Source: Cerioporus squamosus
Lineage: Eukaryota > Basidiomycota > Agaricomycetes > Polyporales > Polyporaceae
Direction: 5' to 3'
Assembly: GCA_022592435.1 (NCBI GenBank)
Contig: JABYQS010000007.1
Span: forward strand, 434,001 to 498,000
DNA length: 64,000 nt
Part shown: positions 46,551-59,434 of the stretch, one piece after another
Layout: every line of letters begins with the position of its first letter
Numbering within the stretch: position 1 is the stretch's first letter
Made by a program: the position numbers and the translations under genes
The notes under the pieces: generated by a model
Told to the model about the DNA's origin: nothing
What the model saw: the letters and a program-made list of their open reading frames with translations, nothing else
Database searches by the model: none

Positions 46551-49500
46551 GTGTGCGGCTCTGAAGGCTTCACAACTGCGACAAGTTCTCCGAGGACTAC
46601 AGTACCTCTGCCGCGACGCAATGCCACGCCCGCTCAACCACCCTCACACAACAGCCCTCCTCGTGCGCAACACAGGCCGACTGGTCCGGTCGCAGCCTCA
46701 CCACCTAAACCATCATCGTCAACTCCTTCAATAGCCGGCTCTGCAGCTGCTCCTATTGCGCGCGCCGCCTCCCCTGCGAGAACCCCAGAGAAGCCAACGA
46801 CGCTTCGCATGACGTGCAAAGGTTGGGACGTCAAGGACATGGTCGAGGCCCACCGTAACTTCCGTCCCGTACGCAGGATATCTGCACTGGCGCCTTTGGA
46901 CGAATTGCTGCGGGAGCTGGCTGAGTACGAGAAGTCCGGAGTGCCTCTCATCATCGAGGATTGGCATAAGCACCCTAGGTGGCAGGGAGAGTTGCTAGGA
47001 ATTGATTGGTTGCTTGCACATGTCGGCGACAAAGGTACGTTGTATCTTAAGCGTACTACACACGCGGAAAGTGCGAACGCCTTGCTCCTCCAGAGATCCC
47101 CGTTCGTAACGTGCACGATCGGAAGGACGCTACCATGACAATGTCACAATTCGTTGAGGTCTCGCGTGCTCAGGACGTTCATCATGTCCCCGGAGGTTTG
47201 TGATTGCTACTACGCCACCACATCTCGTCCATGTGTTATTAACCCTCTCTTGCTCAGAATCGGAGAGGTACTACTGGAAGGATGGCGAATGTCCGAGTCA
47301 ATGGAAGGAATGGTTGCAAGGCGCGCTCCCGGCACCGATATTACCGGGCTCTAAAGACGACCTCTTGCGCCATCTGTTCCCTTCTGTACGTTCATTCAAG
47401 CTTCATTATTCTCTCCAAACACTCACCCGGTTGTACGTTCACTCAGGAATCTGTGGAGACCCTACTCTGCTATCTCGGTGTAGGCGACACATACACGCCC
47501 GCGCATAAGGATCTGTGCGCATCCTCGGGACACAACCTCATGTTGTTTTCCGAGAATGGCGGGACGTCCTTCTGGTTCATGACGGTGTCAGCCGACGCAC
47601 CAAATGTTGCCGAGTACTTCCAGAATGAGCTGGGACAGGAGTTGGACTGGGAAACACATGTCACAACCGTTGACGAGTGGGGGCATGCCAAGTTCGATGT
47701 CTACGTCGCGGAGCAGAAAGTCGGCGACCTCGTCCTTGTACCGCCCCGAAGTGTCCATCAGGTTGTGAACCGCGGCGGGCTTGCAATGAAGATGAGCTGG
47801 TCCCAGATGTCGCTCAACAACCTAAAGACTGCGTTGTGGAGTGAATTGCCCGTCTATCGCAGGTATGTGTCGCGACCTAACCCCACAGTTTCTTACTCAC
47901 TCGCTCTGAAGAGTGTGCCGACCTGAACAGTATCGTATCAAGACGGTACTATATCGCGCCCTGCTCCATCACACGGACGAGCTCCGTTCCGCTCTTGGAA
48001 ACGTCAAAGGTTCGGATGCAAACAGCAAGGCTTCGCGAACCGGCCTGGTCGATCACGGGTCGTCCATTGACAATTGCGACGACGATGAAACTCCTTCTTT
48101 GCCGCCCCCAAACCCGAAGGAGCAGCTCGCAAAGAGACTCATCCAGCTCATTCGTCTTTTGATGATGTCCTGCAACATGAATATGTGTCGCGTCACGGGG
48201 AGCTCGAGCATATCACCCGCTCCGAGACAAGTTCTCCTCGGTCGCACTCTGCCAACGATACCCCTAGGAAGCATACTCAGATCGTCCGCCGTCCGATACT
48301 CTCGAGAAGAACGGAGGTGATCGCCAGGTTTCGTATAACCTTGCGTGCGACTTCTGCGGCGCAGACATATTCCAGAGCTTCTTCGAGTGTCAGCGTTGCC
48401 GCGGAGAGGACGAGGAAAAAGCGCACATTGGCGACGGTCTGTTGATCTGCCCAGCATGCTATGTCGAAGGCGCACATGCACTTGTGACAACATGCATCCC
48501 CGGCAATGTCGCCCATTTGATGTCTTACTTCAGGACCGCAACGAGGCGGCGAGCGTGTGGCGCGTGTATCTCTACCAGGACCCCGAAGGTCGGGAAGGCT
48601 ACGTCGCCATTGCAGGAGAGGTGCGTCGTATTCTCATCAAACTCGTTCTCAGCGTTGACTCTTCCTGGAAGCCGCTTGAAAGACAGCGAGACGATCCGCG
48701 TTTTCGAAGCTGCTTGCGCATTGCGAGATATGAAGAACAATAACCCAGCGGAGAAGGTATGATTTGTTACCCAACGTAGTGGTTGACCTCTGACCGCGCT
48801 TTGGTAGATGAACAGCACTCGTCGATGTCGAGGCAGTCCTAACCATGATATACCTTTCATATCAGGACTCCCGTGCTCTATGTGCCACTCGACGAAGTGC
48901 TATCTTCACCTCCTTGGCTCGGGTACGCACTGCGCAGAGGCACTGCTTGCGTCCCGCGTAAGCGATGCGTTCTACCACAGGGTTCACAGGGACAATACGG
49001 CGATGTCAAGACAACGACCTCTGGCTCTATATGATGTCAATGGAGCCGATGTGAAGGACAGACTCGTCGTTGCAGCAAGAAGCTTTCCAAAGTGCAAACC
49101 GGGTCACCCGAAGCTTCAGTTGGGCTGGTACGACAAAGAACTCGAGGTGAGTGCTATGTTGCATTGGTCTTGTGTGGCGTTTCATCTGTACGATCTGTAC
49201 GCGTCCACCCTTAGGTTGCAGATACCGTTGTCGACGCCGAGATGCCTCATCCAGCGGAACCCAGTTCTCAGTCGACAATTCGCGAAGAATCCCCGTTAAC
49301 ACCTCTCAGTAGTCCGGCGAAGGAATCGGAGTCTCCGCCGAACTTCGTCCCCAAAGATCCCAAGGTCAATGTCAGACGAGCAGAGCAGTCGTTACCAGAC
49401 GAGAAAGACGATGACTCTGTCATTTCCATCGACTCCGATTCTGACGACCAACAAAACGACGCTGTACCGGTCACGCGATCCTCTTCTCCCGTCAAGCGTA

Positions 49501-51752
49501 AGCTCAACCGTGCTTATGTTGAGCTGCGCTCCATGACAACTCTGCGGCGCACATCCTCTCCGGCATCCGTCGAGCTTGAGCCAAGACGCAAGAAGCCCCG
49601 TTTGGATAGGAGAGATGGAGACGCGGAAGGAAGTACGTCTACTAGGCCAGCAGGCCTACGCGCGGTATGTACTGCTTGCTTTCCCTGTTATATCCTACTG
49701 TGCTCACTTTGTCGTAGTCTGTCGGGGCCCAGCCTCCTGAGCAGAGACTACGACAGTCCTATAGCACTGACCTGGCTTCAGCCTTGACCCAAGCGAACGG
49801 AACGGCTCCGATCTTCACGCAGCCAATTTTACCTGATCGCTCCAGGACGCAGCATCAAAGTGGCGTACGACGCATTATCTCCCCAGATCCTGAAGGAAGC
49901 ACTCCACCTCTCGGTATTGAACCTTCCATTTCACTTCCCCGTCTGTCAACCGGTGTCCCCGTTGTATCTAAGTCCACAGTCCCAGCTCAAGGTCCGCAGA
50001 CGTCCATGCTGCAAGTCCCCCAACGTACTACCCGCCAGCGATATCGGAACTCAACTAGAGAACACGATGTCTCAGGCACTGTTGCCACTACCCCCACTCT
50101 CGAGCCTAGAGCTCCGGCGCTGCCGCGAAAGCGCAGGACCGGTCCGCCTGGTATCCCACGGCAGGACTTCCAGACCTATTTGAGCCGCAGGCAGTCACAA
50201 CGGGAAGCAACGGGAGCAGGTAACACGGCTCCCCTCCAGAGCATGGATGTTGACGAAGAAGAGAAGATCGAGGTCGACAATACACAGGAGCTCCGCGACT
50301 CTCATCGATCAAAGCCTTCCTCGTCCCACAGCGCTACGAATCAAGTCGCTTCGCCTCCTCCTACCCAACCTGAGGCTTCGCTGTCCCAGACCTCTTTCTC
50401 GTCTGTCTCTTCTTTGACCGTCTCTACTCAGACCGTCGGCGTTTCGCCAGAGCATACCAGTCATCCTCAATCGAGTCCCCCAGTCGTGCACCCTCCTTCC
50501 GGGAACATCCCGGGTCCCAGTCAAGCTACGCCTCCTCAGCCTCATCGTACCGCCGCCTCTTCCTCAGTCTTGTCATCAACGAAGACCGGTACCTTATTGT
50601 TCTCAGACCCCTTGCGCGCTCTTGCTGATTCCATTGACTCCCTTCCCGACCTGCTGCGGCCTTCGGTCAATCCGGAGCTCGAACAGGCCATGCAACATAT
50701 GAAGGATGAGATCACTGGTCTCCGCGCGGAGCTGCAGGCGGCGCAGTCCCGTGACGCCGAACTTGAGCGGCGAATGAAGAACTTGGAGGATGAGAAGACG
50801 AGGCTACAGGAGACCCTTAGAAATGAACGTCTCGAAAGGGGGCATGCTGCAAGGAACATACGGGAGCTGAACGATAGGACGGATCGCCTTGAGAACAAAC
50901 CGCTCCCCCACGAAGACATCAAAGCCTATGTCAGGGAGACCGTTTCGAGCATCATGCCTACACTCCGTCTGCAGTTCCAAGAATTGGCAAGCAACGCGGT
51001 GCACGACGCAATCAGCAGCGGCTCGATCAACGTTGTACAGACTGTGGCTCTGCACACGGCAGTTCAGCCCGCGCCTCACGCCAACGCCCCTGTTCGCCAG
51101 CAGATTGACTTTGCGAAACCGGTACGTGCTACGCATGCTGGAGAGCATCGCATTCTCTGCTTTACTCACGCGCCGCCAGATCCCGCAGGGTCCCGCCGGT
51201 TATCCTCATCCTCACAATCGTCAATACGGACGGAATGGCCCGCAGCGCAATCATGGTCCACGTCCTCAGGGCGAGTATCACGAGGGGGGCAGAGATGGAC
51301 GCTTCGATCGTAGCCAGTACCAATATGGTCCCCGGTATCAAGGCCCGAGTCACCACGGCGGTCATCATGGCGGTCCTCGCGACGACGACAGGCAGTCTCA
51401 TCCTCGACCCACAAGCCCTGGCAGTCATATTGGCTCAGAAAGCGGCCGTCCTGTGAACAACTTCAACAATTGGTCTCGGAGGCAGGGCAGCTCGGACAAC
51501 GACAGGACTCGGCGACCCGACTCTCCCCGTCGTGACCGTGATCGGAGCCGCAGCCCCGACCGCCGCAGGAAGGACCGAGAGCCCACCCTCGGTGAGTCCT
51601 CCCTCGCTCTCATGCAAGGGCCCACCACCGATGACTCCTCGCAGACTACGTCGATTCCGAGCCAACCCCGCGCCTCAGGTCGGCCAAATGGGGAGAGGAC
51701 CCCACGTCCTCGATACGCCAGTTCGACGACGGAGACGACATGCACGCAGTAG
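46551..51752 (+). CDS. Large JmjC-domain protein with 4CXXC_R1-type zinc finger and coiled coil
   Basis: This is a probable Fe(II)/2-oxoglutarate oxygenase of the JmjC type, some of which are histone demethylases. After a Pro/Ser-rich start comes LRMTCKGWDVKDMVEAHRNF and GVPLIIEDWHKHPRWQGELL, then the JmjC core. The iron-binding HxD is in GDTYTPAHKDLCASSGHNLM and the distal His in VGDLVLVPPRSVHQVVNRGG. A cysteine-rich region follows (LACDFCGADIFQSFFECQRC, GDGLLICPACYVEG, HPRQCRPFDVLL), like the zinc finger of MAO-A repressor R1. A second cluster has CSMCHSTKCYLHLLGSGTHC. The last 800 residues are acidic, Ser/Pro-rich, with a coiled coil (AELQAAQSRDAELERRMKNL) and an RS-like tail. The start ATG is unresolved. 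The end is 51752, or about 52100 if another frame (EVRAFVRHIMDSP) is used. Confidence 0.8.
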
Positions 51753-52103
51753 CTGGTTCCAGCACAGATCCAGAGCTCTCCCCCATTGAGAGCTTCCGGT
51801 CGTCGGAGAAGTCTCCATCCCATTCGGAGATTCAGGAGAGCTCCTTCACCGAGCGAGGTGCGTGCGTTTGTGCGGCATATCATGGACAGCCCGCCGACTC
51901 CTCGAGTACAGATGATCATGCTGGCGGGGAGGCTCCGAAGCCACCGACTGGACCGAAGGAGAGCCGTCAACCAGCTCGATCTCCCGAACGTGGCCGCCTC
52001 CACTCCAGGACGAGGCCCATTCGCCAGTAGTTCGACGTTCATCTTCCAGCCGCCATGTACCATAATCGTAATGTTACCCCCTTGTATTTACTTATCCTTG
52101 TAG

Positions 52104-52579
52104 TAGTTCCGGCGAACGTCTTCGTGTCGTATACTTTTCTCTGTCTCAAGAATGTGTCGTTCCAGATCCTGACTCTTACTCTTCACCCTCACCCCGCTCA
52201 ATTCAATTCGGTATCGGGATGTATTAGCCATATTATGCCGGACTATAATCGTAAGCGTAGGGAGGTTGGAGGAAGCTGGGGACGCGCACGCGCGAGATGA
52301 CATTGATAGCAATGGATGGGCGAGGTAGGTCGACACTCGAGGGAGAAAGAAGGTATTGCGAGCAGGTATCAGTCAGTGATTGTACGGAGACAGCAGAACT
52401 ACGTCATGGGCAGAATGAGCGGAAGACATGAAAACACCATGAAAAGAAAACACACGAACACAATCCAATCATCAGATGCCAAAAATCCAGCACGACACGG
52501 AAAAAACCAGTAGAGGGGAGATCGACAACGCGTAACAGCCGTAAGGACAGGACAGATGGGCGCACTAGGCAAGTACGGC
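52104..52579. other. Convergent 3' intergenic region
   Basis: This A-rich stretch lies between the JmjC gene and casein kinase I stop codons. It has ATTATGCCG, ACATTGATAGC and AAAAGAAAACACACGAAC-type low-complexity sequence suited to 3' UTRs. No gene was seen. Confidence 0.5.
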
Positions 52580-54728
52580 TCATCCACATCGACATGTGAG
52601 GATCTTCCAGAGCGTGCTCTTTGGTGGCTCGGCGTCCTGCTGGCCGTGGTAGTCCCCGCCGTTCGCAGCGCCAACCTCGCCGCCCATGGCCCGAACGTTG
52701 CTCAACGCTGGTGGCGCCGCACCGACGCTCGACACCATTGGTGATGCGCGGCCGTATGGCTGCTGGGTCGCGGAGTACTCGTCCCGGCCGTAAGTATCGT
52801 AACCTGCGTTGGCGTACGGATGTGACGCGCTGGGCTGCTGGCTCATCCGCCGCTGCGTGATCGGGACCCCGATCTGCGCTTCTGCGGACATCGGTTGACC
52901 GGGACTGCTACCTATGCCACCACCGAGGACGGCTGGATGCCGTGATCTTGAACCGGCACGGACGAGGGCGGGCGAAGGCGGAATAACTGGGTTCCCTGCC
53001 TGAGAACGTCGACGATCGTCGCGGCCTTGTCGGTCGTCTCTACGACGATCGTACTGCTGCGCAGGCGTCGCAGGGGTGTTCTGAATTTGCGCCAGGATCT
53101 GGTTCTGCCCCTGTCGTGCCAAGGAAAGCTCAGCACACATCCGGCCACCTCGTGTCAAAGAAGACACGGGGGATATACATACCAGTGACGCTTCCCAGCC
53201 TCTGCCACCTGTTCGCGATCGAGGCGTTGAGTCCGAAGGCACGTTCGTGAGACTTGGACATGCGTCTTACCGTTAAGCAGGTTCCAGTCGTATACACCAT
53301 CTTCCACATCACCGTTGTTCTTCAGGACCTTGGCAAAAAGTTCACGAAGGAAGTCATAATCGGGCGTCTCCTCGAACCCAAGTTTCCGAACATAGTTGAG
53401 ATAGATAGAGAACTCCTCTGTACACGTGTTAATCGGATACCGAGTACAACTCGGGTAAGCCTGTACGCACCAGGGAAACCTTCGCACAGCTCCTTGATTG
53501 GTGTTGTCTGTTTCTTCTCGCCAATCTTCTCGTACTTCTGCTTGTTCGTCGCGGCCTTGAGACCTTGCCATGGCAGACTCCCGCGCAGGAAATACATGAA
53601 GACGTGACCGAGAGCCTCCAGATCGTCTCGACGGGATTGCTCTTCAGCGTAGCCGCATTAGCTCTATCATTAACCATTCGCCCAAGCATGACGACATACC
53701 GCGTCCCAAGTGAGTGTTGATACTCATGTAACGAGCCGTCCCGCTCAAGCTCTTGCGTTCCCGGTACGGTATGTGTTGCTTGGTCTTCGGATCCCGGTAC
53801 TGTTTCGCCATACCAAAGTCGACGATGTGTATCACTGGTGGCACATTATGAGCTTGCACATAAGTCTTGCCAATGTCCATCCTAACACCCACCATTCGCA
53901 TTCTTGGTCCCGGGGCGGCCGATCAAGAAGTTATCGGGCTTGATGTCACGGTAAATGAGGTTCTTCTCGTGGACCGTTTGTATCCGGGTCAGCTACACCA
54001 TGGCAAGCGCGCAACGACCCCGATGAGTTACTGGTAGTACGCGAATGTGCGCGCAGGGCGCGGGGATAGGACAACGCACCATCTGCCTCGCCGCCATGCA
54101 AACAGTCTTGATCGAGAACTTCCTCCCACACATATCGAACAAGTCCTCCAAGCTCGGGCCCAAGAGATCGATGACGAGGATGTTGTGGAGGCCCTCCTGT
54201 CCAAAGTGGTATATCTGAGGGATTCCGGCTGCATGGCGTCGGGATGCGGAAGGACGGGAGGGTCAATCAAGCGAGAGCGCGGAGGCGAGGAGAAGAGCAC
54301 TGACGACAACCGGCGAGGATGCGATACGAGCGACACTCATCACGCAACTGAGGAGCCTCCGCCTTTCTCGGTTCCTGTGTCCATTCCGAGTTATAATGGG
54401 ACGTAGGGCGGAGGAAATGTACGGAGCGGAATATGGATACATGTCCGTTAGCACCGAAAATTCAGGCTACCCTGAGATGATGAGATACATACGAATTTGA
54501 TGGCGACGGTCTGCGAGTTCAGCAGGTTCGTGCCTGTGCGGGAGTACGCAGGAGGTGATCAGCACCACTGGAGTGTGCGCCACGTCGTGTCTGCGACGGT
54601 GCGCGGTGCGCAGCGTAACGGGACGTACCTTCAAAGATAACCCCGAATGAGCCCTCGCCAATCTTCTTCCCGACGCGGTAATGGGCCCCGACCACGTTGT
54701 TGCTCGACGATGAGTTGTGCGAAGACAT
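52580..54728 (-). CDS. Casein kinase I, Yck/Cki1-like
   Basis: This is a CK1-family Ser/Thr kinase. The ATG at 54728 gives [20 protein letters not shown], then the Gly-rich loop [14 protein letters not shown]. Across introns follow AVKF-type lysine sequence, [20 protein letters not shown] and [20 protein letters not shown]. The catalytic loop is [17 protein letters not shown], and DFG appears as [20 protein letters not shown]. The CK1 signature [40 protein letters not shown] and [20 protein letters not shown] complete the core. The C-terminal extension is Gln/Pro/Arg-rich and ends [12 protein letters not shown]. The paired cysteines resemble the lipid-anchored tails of Yck1/2, so plasma-membrane location is plausible. 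About eight short introns are inferred. Confidence 0.94.
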
Positions 54729-55303
54729 GACGGGGCGTAGGCGGGGAAGCGGGGAGGGAGGGAGGGAGGGCGGAGGGGAGGAGAGGAGGAGAGGAGGTCG
54801 ACCAGACAGTCGAGGAGAGCGACTCCGAGTGCGACCAGGAACTCCTCGGCACTCCCCGGCTCGCTTGCCCGTTTCGGCTGTTGGCCCGCCGGCTGGGCCT
54901 GGGTTTCACTCGCAGCGCACCATGCTGCACCCCCCGCGATGCTTGCAGAACGAGAGATGGCATTGCACAAGTCGTACAACAGCTATGTAAGAACTACCAA
55001 ACCGCACAAATGGGACATAGTACAGAGAATGCATGTGGTGCATCTGGTATGAATGGAGGCGTCAGAGTGGTAGCAGGGAATACGATGGGCGAGAGCAGGT
55101 CCAGAATCTTTCAGTACATGCGACGGAGCTTGCGGGTAGCACGAAACGGCACGTAATATGAGCAGGGAGGAGTATGTAAAGTAGATGGTCGGCGCCACAG
55201 TTGAAAATGGGCGAGATGCAGTCGGCTGCAGACCCGTGCGTGGCCCGGGGCAGCTTTTAACACCGCACACCGCACTATGCACGGCTCAGGTTCAACCAGC
55301 TGA
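54729..55303. other. Casein kinase I promoter and GID4 3' region
   Basis: The first part upstream of the kinase ATG is purine-rich on the plus strand (GGGAGGGAGGGAGG-type repeats around 54750-54800), so CT-rich on the coding strand, as in fungal core promoters. No gene was seen in the rest. Confidence 0.5.
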
Positions 55304-56981
55304 TCATCGGAACTCAAAGCAAGAGCTTGTGTGCTCCGGCTCATGCACAAGAGATAGTTGCTGGTACCTAGGGCCATTGGATCTTGTCAATTTAGGTGCA
55401 GACGGCTGAAGAAACAGTGCACTCACGGTTCAGAGTTCTGATGGAAGTAGAACCCGCTCATCGTCGCCACATTAGATGGACAGCCCCGCGAGGCAGACCG
55501 GCCTGCTCTGCGAGGTCCTCGGGTAACAGATATGCGCCGAGAGCGAGAAGGGGTATCAGGCTTCATCGTCGTAGATGTCGTGAACGGGGAGGAAATGAGC
55601 TCGGTGCTCTCCTCCACTGGAGAAGGGAGCTGCACTGCACCCGACTGTTGCGGGTTGAAGTCCACACACACATAATAGAACCCTGCGAACACGGAGCGGG
55701 GATGTCAGATTGACCTCCGAAAGATGACTTGCGGGGAAAGGAGACTGGTATGAAGCGGGGCATGTGGCAGGAAAGATTGCCGTGATGTAACTCACCTGCA
55801 AAGCTCGCACCGTTGATGTCCTGGACACGGTGGTCCGGAACGAGGAACTTCTCCTTCCACCGCATGAACACCGCTCCACGGTTCAAAGCATCCTGCATGG
55901 TCAGGTGCGGCTTCTTGAGTTCGTTCTTCACATGTCGGAAAGCGGGGAAGCGCGCCCAGTGCACCATGTCCTCTTGCTCAGTTGCACCCCAGTTGCGCGT
56001 CAAGAACCCATATCGACTGCCAATTATCTCGGCGTCAAAGTAGGTCGTCAGTTCGGGCCAGTCGTCTGTGAGACCCTTGATGCGCAAGTACCCGCACAAG
56101 TGTGAGGAGGAAAAGTCGACATCCTGGAACCAGGAAACTGTCCATCACTCTCTGCATCAAACACTGAAAAGTGTTCTACGCACCACTATGGTGACGTTGA
56201 CGTCGTAGCTATTCCTGCCACTCTTCTGCGTGCCCTTGAATGTGGCGCCAGGGTAGAGACAGTGATGACCTTGAGAACGGACGCGCAGACGTGTGATATC
56301 GGTGAGAGGGTCGGGTGCATAGGAAGGAGAAACATGAGAACGCTGTCGGGTGCCCGTGTTGTACGAGTCGGCACGTTGAGCGACCGGCGCTTGGGAAGAG
56401 GAAGAGGAGGCACCACTCGTGTCAATCGGGGAGAGCGTCGGGCGGGTAAGCACAGGTGATGACGGGGAGGCCTGCGCAAATCGGGGAGACAGGATGCTGG
56501 AAACAGAGAGTGGGGACGGGGAGACACTTGGGCATGAGGTAGTTGAGTCTGTGGCAGGCGTGGGGGTGACGAGGGCGCGAGGGACGGCGGTGAGCACGTC
56601 CATGGGCATGTCTTGCGACGGACAGTGTTCAATGGCCGCGGGACTCGGAGTCGGAGGGCTCGGGGACAGGACAGGCTCGTGGGGGTGCGGCAGGGCGGCC
56701 TCATTGCCTGCAGGCTGCAATGATGCGGCACGGCGCAGAAGCTCTCTCTCCACTTCGGCAAACAAGCCTTCGCGAGCAGGAGGCGCGAGACGAGAGCGAC
56801 ACGAGGCGCAGACAGGGCTCGCATCCACCACGGCGGCGGCGTCTGGTTCCTGGAGGAGGAAGGGCGCGCTGGCGGCCTCGACGGAGAGAGGACAGCGGCA
56901 GGCGAAGCATAGCTTGACTTGGGACTGGGGATCCTGGGGGGAGACGTCGTGTATCGCGGGAGCGGCGTGTTCTGCGGGCAT
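55304..56981 (-). CDS. GID4: GID4/VID24, substrate receptor of the GID ubiquitin ligase
   Basis: GID4 binds Pro/N-degrons and feeds gluconeogenic enzymes to the GID/CTLH E3 ligase. The ATG at 56981 opens a roughly 230-residue N-terminal part. It has two CxxC pairs (VKLCFACRCPLSVEA, ASPVCASCRSRL), perhaps zinc-binding, then a Pro/Ser-rich linker. The VID24 beta-barrel has HHCLYPGATFKGTQKSGRNS, YDVNVTIV, LCGYLRIKGLTDDWPELTTY, FDAEIIGSRYGFLTRNWGAT, EQEDMVHWARFPAFRHVKNE, AVFMRWKEKFLVPDHRVQDI and GASFAGFYYVCVDFNP. The last exon gives SGFYFHQNSEPYQQLSLVHE and ends at 55304. An insertion of about 60 Ser/Arg-rich residues separates the last two strands. The N-terminal cysteine pairs are not part of yeast Gid4 as I recall it. 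Confidence 0.93.
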
Positions 56982-59434
56982 TGCTGGTCGTTAGCAGGGA
57001 CGGTGATGAAGAGGACGCAGGATGGGAGACGGAGGGAGGTGGGAGAGGAGGAGAAGGAGAAGTGGAGAGTGTGGGAGGGCCCTTAGCGCGGCCGCTTCTG
57101 ACTGGCACTCCTCTTCAGCAATCGCCAGTCTCTTCCTCACGCGGCAATCAGCCCATTCCCTCCCGCTGCCCGTACCATCTCCCCGAACTGTCCCTGGACA
57201 GTGGACGCACAAAATACACATATGGCTCCGCAGGGCCCCCTCGCCGTCGTTCTGACACACCAGCACGGTCGCTGCCGTGGGCGCTGCCCGGAGGCTGTCG
57301 ACAACGGGCGCGCACCGCCCCGTCTCCTGATTCACGTCTGTGCGCTCCCGACGAGCGAGGACGGAGCTGGATGCGGTTAAGGCCACTCGAGGCAGCCACA
57401 GCGCGTCCGCCAATGTCGACGGCGCACGCCCACCCACGCTCATGCCACCTGTGTGCTCGCATCAGTCCAATTCGCCCGTTCCAGATACACCCTCCAGATC
57501 AGCCTTCTAGCCACCAGCCAGCCATGCCGAAGCCCGCGCGGCCAGGCCCTCTAGCAATACCTCCGTCCCGAGCTGCCAGCTTGCCCAATCTGCAACCTCC
57601 CAGCACACACTCCGGGCCTGAGTCCTCCTATCCGGACATCGCCCAGCGGTGCGGATGGAAGTCAAAACACTCCGTGCGGGGGTCTTCCGAGGGTCCGACA
57701 GACGCGTCCTATAGTCTCCTCCCGCTGCTTCCCTCGGCGTTTTCACTGCTCTTCTCCAGACACTGCCAACAAGCTCCCTCCATTGCGTGACCATCTCGCC
57801 CGTTTCGAGTCCTTGGTCCTGCCGCCACCGCGTCCATCTTCGTCTAACATCCCGCCGTAAATCCGCGCCGAACACAGCTTACTCTGCACGTCCGAGCGTC
57901 CGGATCCTACCAAACGTTGCCTGCGCCGGAGTGGCAGCGGCGCAATGTCGAATTTCACGGGGACATACGTGCGTCTCTCGCAATGGCCTCGTGCTCGTAA
58001 GTTCTCGCGCATGACGGTATGCACAGCGGCCAAACTCACTGACACCGATCCGCTGACCCCTTCGCCTATGCTTGCGGCTTCCTCGCAACTGTCATAGCGT
58101 ATGATCGTGGAGAAACAAGCTTACGCATCGCCCTCGCCATCAAACGTCCTCCGACACGATGGTTAAGCTTCTGCAGACTGCAGCCAGCACGCATCAGAAT
58201 CGGCGAGTCGGAGTGCTGCACCTTGGCGCCCACATGGTGCCCTCGGGTACACATCACCAGTGTCACTAACCACACACCCCTCTCCGAACATGTCCCAGAG
58301 TACGAACGTCTCGGGAGGAGCACACCCGCGAAGGACGTGGATCCACCTCGCAATTCATTGTCCACAATTCCGATCAGAAGCCCTGCCGGTATGTGGACCA
58401 ACCCACCGGCGACCATCATGCATCCGGTGCTGGCGTCGCAGGCTGGCAGTGCGGCCTTCATCACTCCAGGTGGACAGCGGACGCCCATCCGTCCGTCTCC
58501 TTGTCTCATTCTATCAATGTCGCATTTCCTCAGCTTGACGCTGCAAGCTCGGGCTCAGGTCCGACGCCGAACGCGACATCCGGGACAGTCGCTGTCTTCC
58601 GAGCTCCGTGTCGGACCCTTCCTGGCTACGTACCTTGCTTCTCCCACTCCGCAGTCGACATACGCATGCACACTGCCAGTACGCTACCGAGACAGCTCCG
58701 CGTGCTTGAATGTTCCTCCTACCTCACTTGCCTCGGATCATGCTTCTGACGATTATAACTGCTGGGGTCTGTTCGGAACAGAGCGACCACGAACGGTATA
58801 TGCACGCTGGGCTGTCTCCTCGACCTCCTCCGGGCGCTGGCTCTTGTCGTCATGTCGGGGAACCACCGCCGTGCCTTCCGGCACTATCAGCGCGCCTCCA
58901 ATCCGGACGCACATTCCCTGCATGCCGCTCCCGAACCACGGCCAACCTTGACGCCTCCACTGAATATAACCTGTGTAAGTACGACTCTGCGGACTTGGCA
59001 ATAACAGCGAACGAACGCGCAGACGATTGTTTCCGTTCCGGCATCGGGAACGCTTGCGATTATGGCCACACGGGGCTGACTACCGTTACGTACGTACTCT
59101 GGAATCCACATATCGTACACAAAAGCCACCGAAACCGACCTCGTCGGAGGCCCTACCAAGTACCCAGAAGCCACTACCTATGTGGAAAAACTGCAAGAAG
59201 GCAATGCTACATGCTGATAGCGTCACGTCGGTACGAGGCGTATGGACGGAAGTGGGAGAAGGTGTGGCCGGAGTGTCCGTGGTGACCGTCTACTGTATGT
59301 CTAAGCGCATGAGTGCATGAGTACGCGAACAAGCCGACTTCAATCCCAAAACAGCCCTCTCGAGTCTCGTGAGGTCATCTCCAGTCGTAAATCATGAACA
59401 ACAGAATCCCAAGAAAAAACACGGTCGATTGGTA
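56982..59434. other. 2.5 kb without a recognisable gene
   Basis: This stretch lies upstream of GID4 and downstream of the MFS transporter stop. It is GC-rich with many overlapping open frames (for example 56981-57790 and 58223-58951 plus, 58066-58509 minus), but none has a recognisable domain or a convincing intron series. A long upstream region or 5' UTR of GID4, a non-coding RNA or an unrecognised gene are all possible. Confidence 0.4.

Noticed and set aside
56981..57790. 269-codon plus-strand open frame starting opposite the GID4 start
   Set aside because: It is Pro/Arg/Ser-rich without domains. Its apparent start overlaps the GID4 start codon on the opposite strand.
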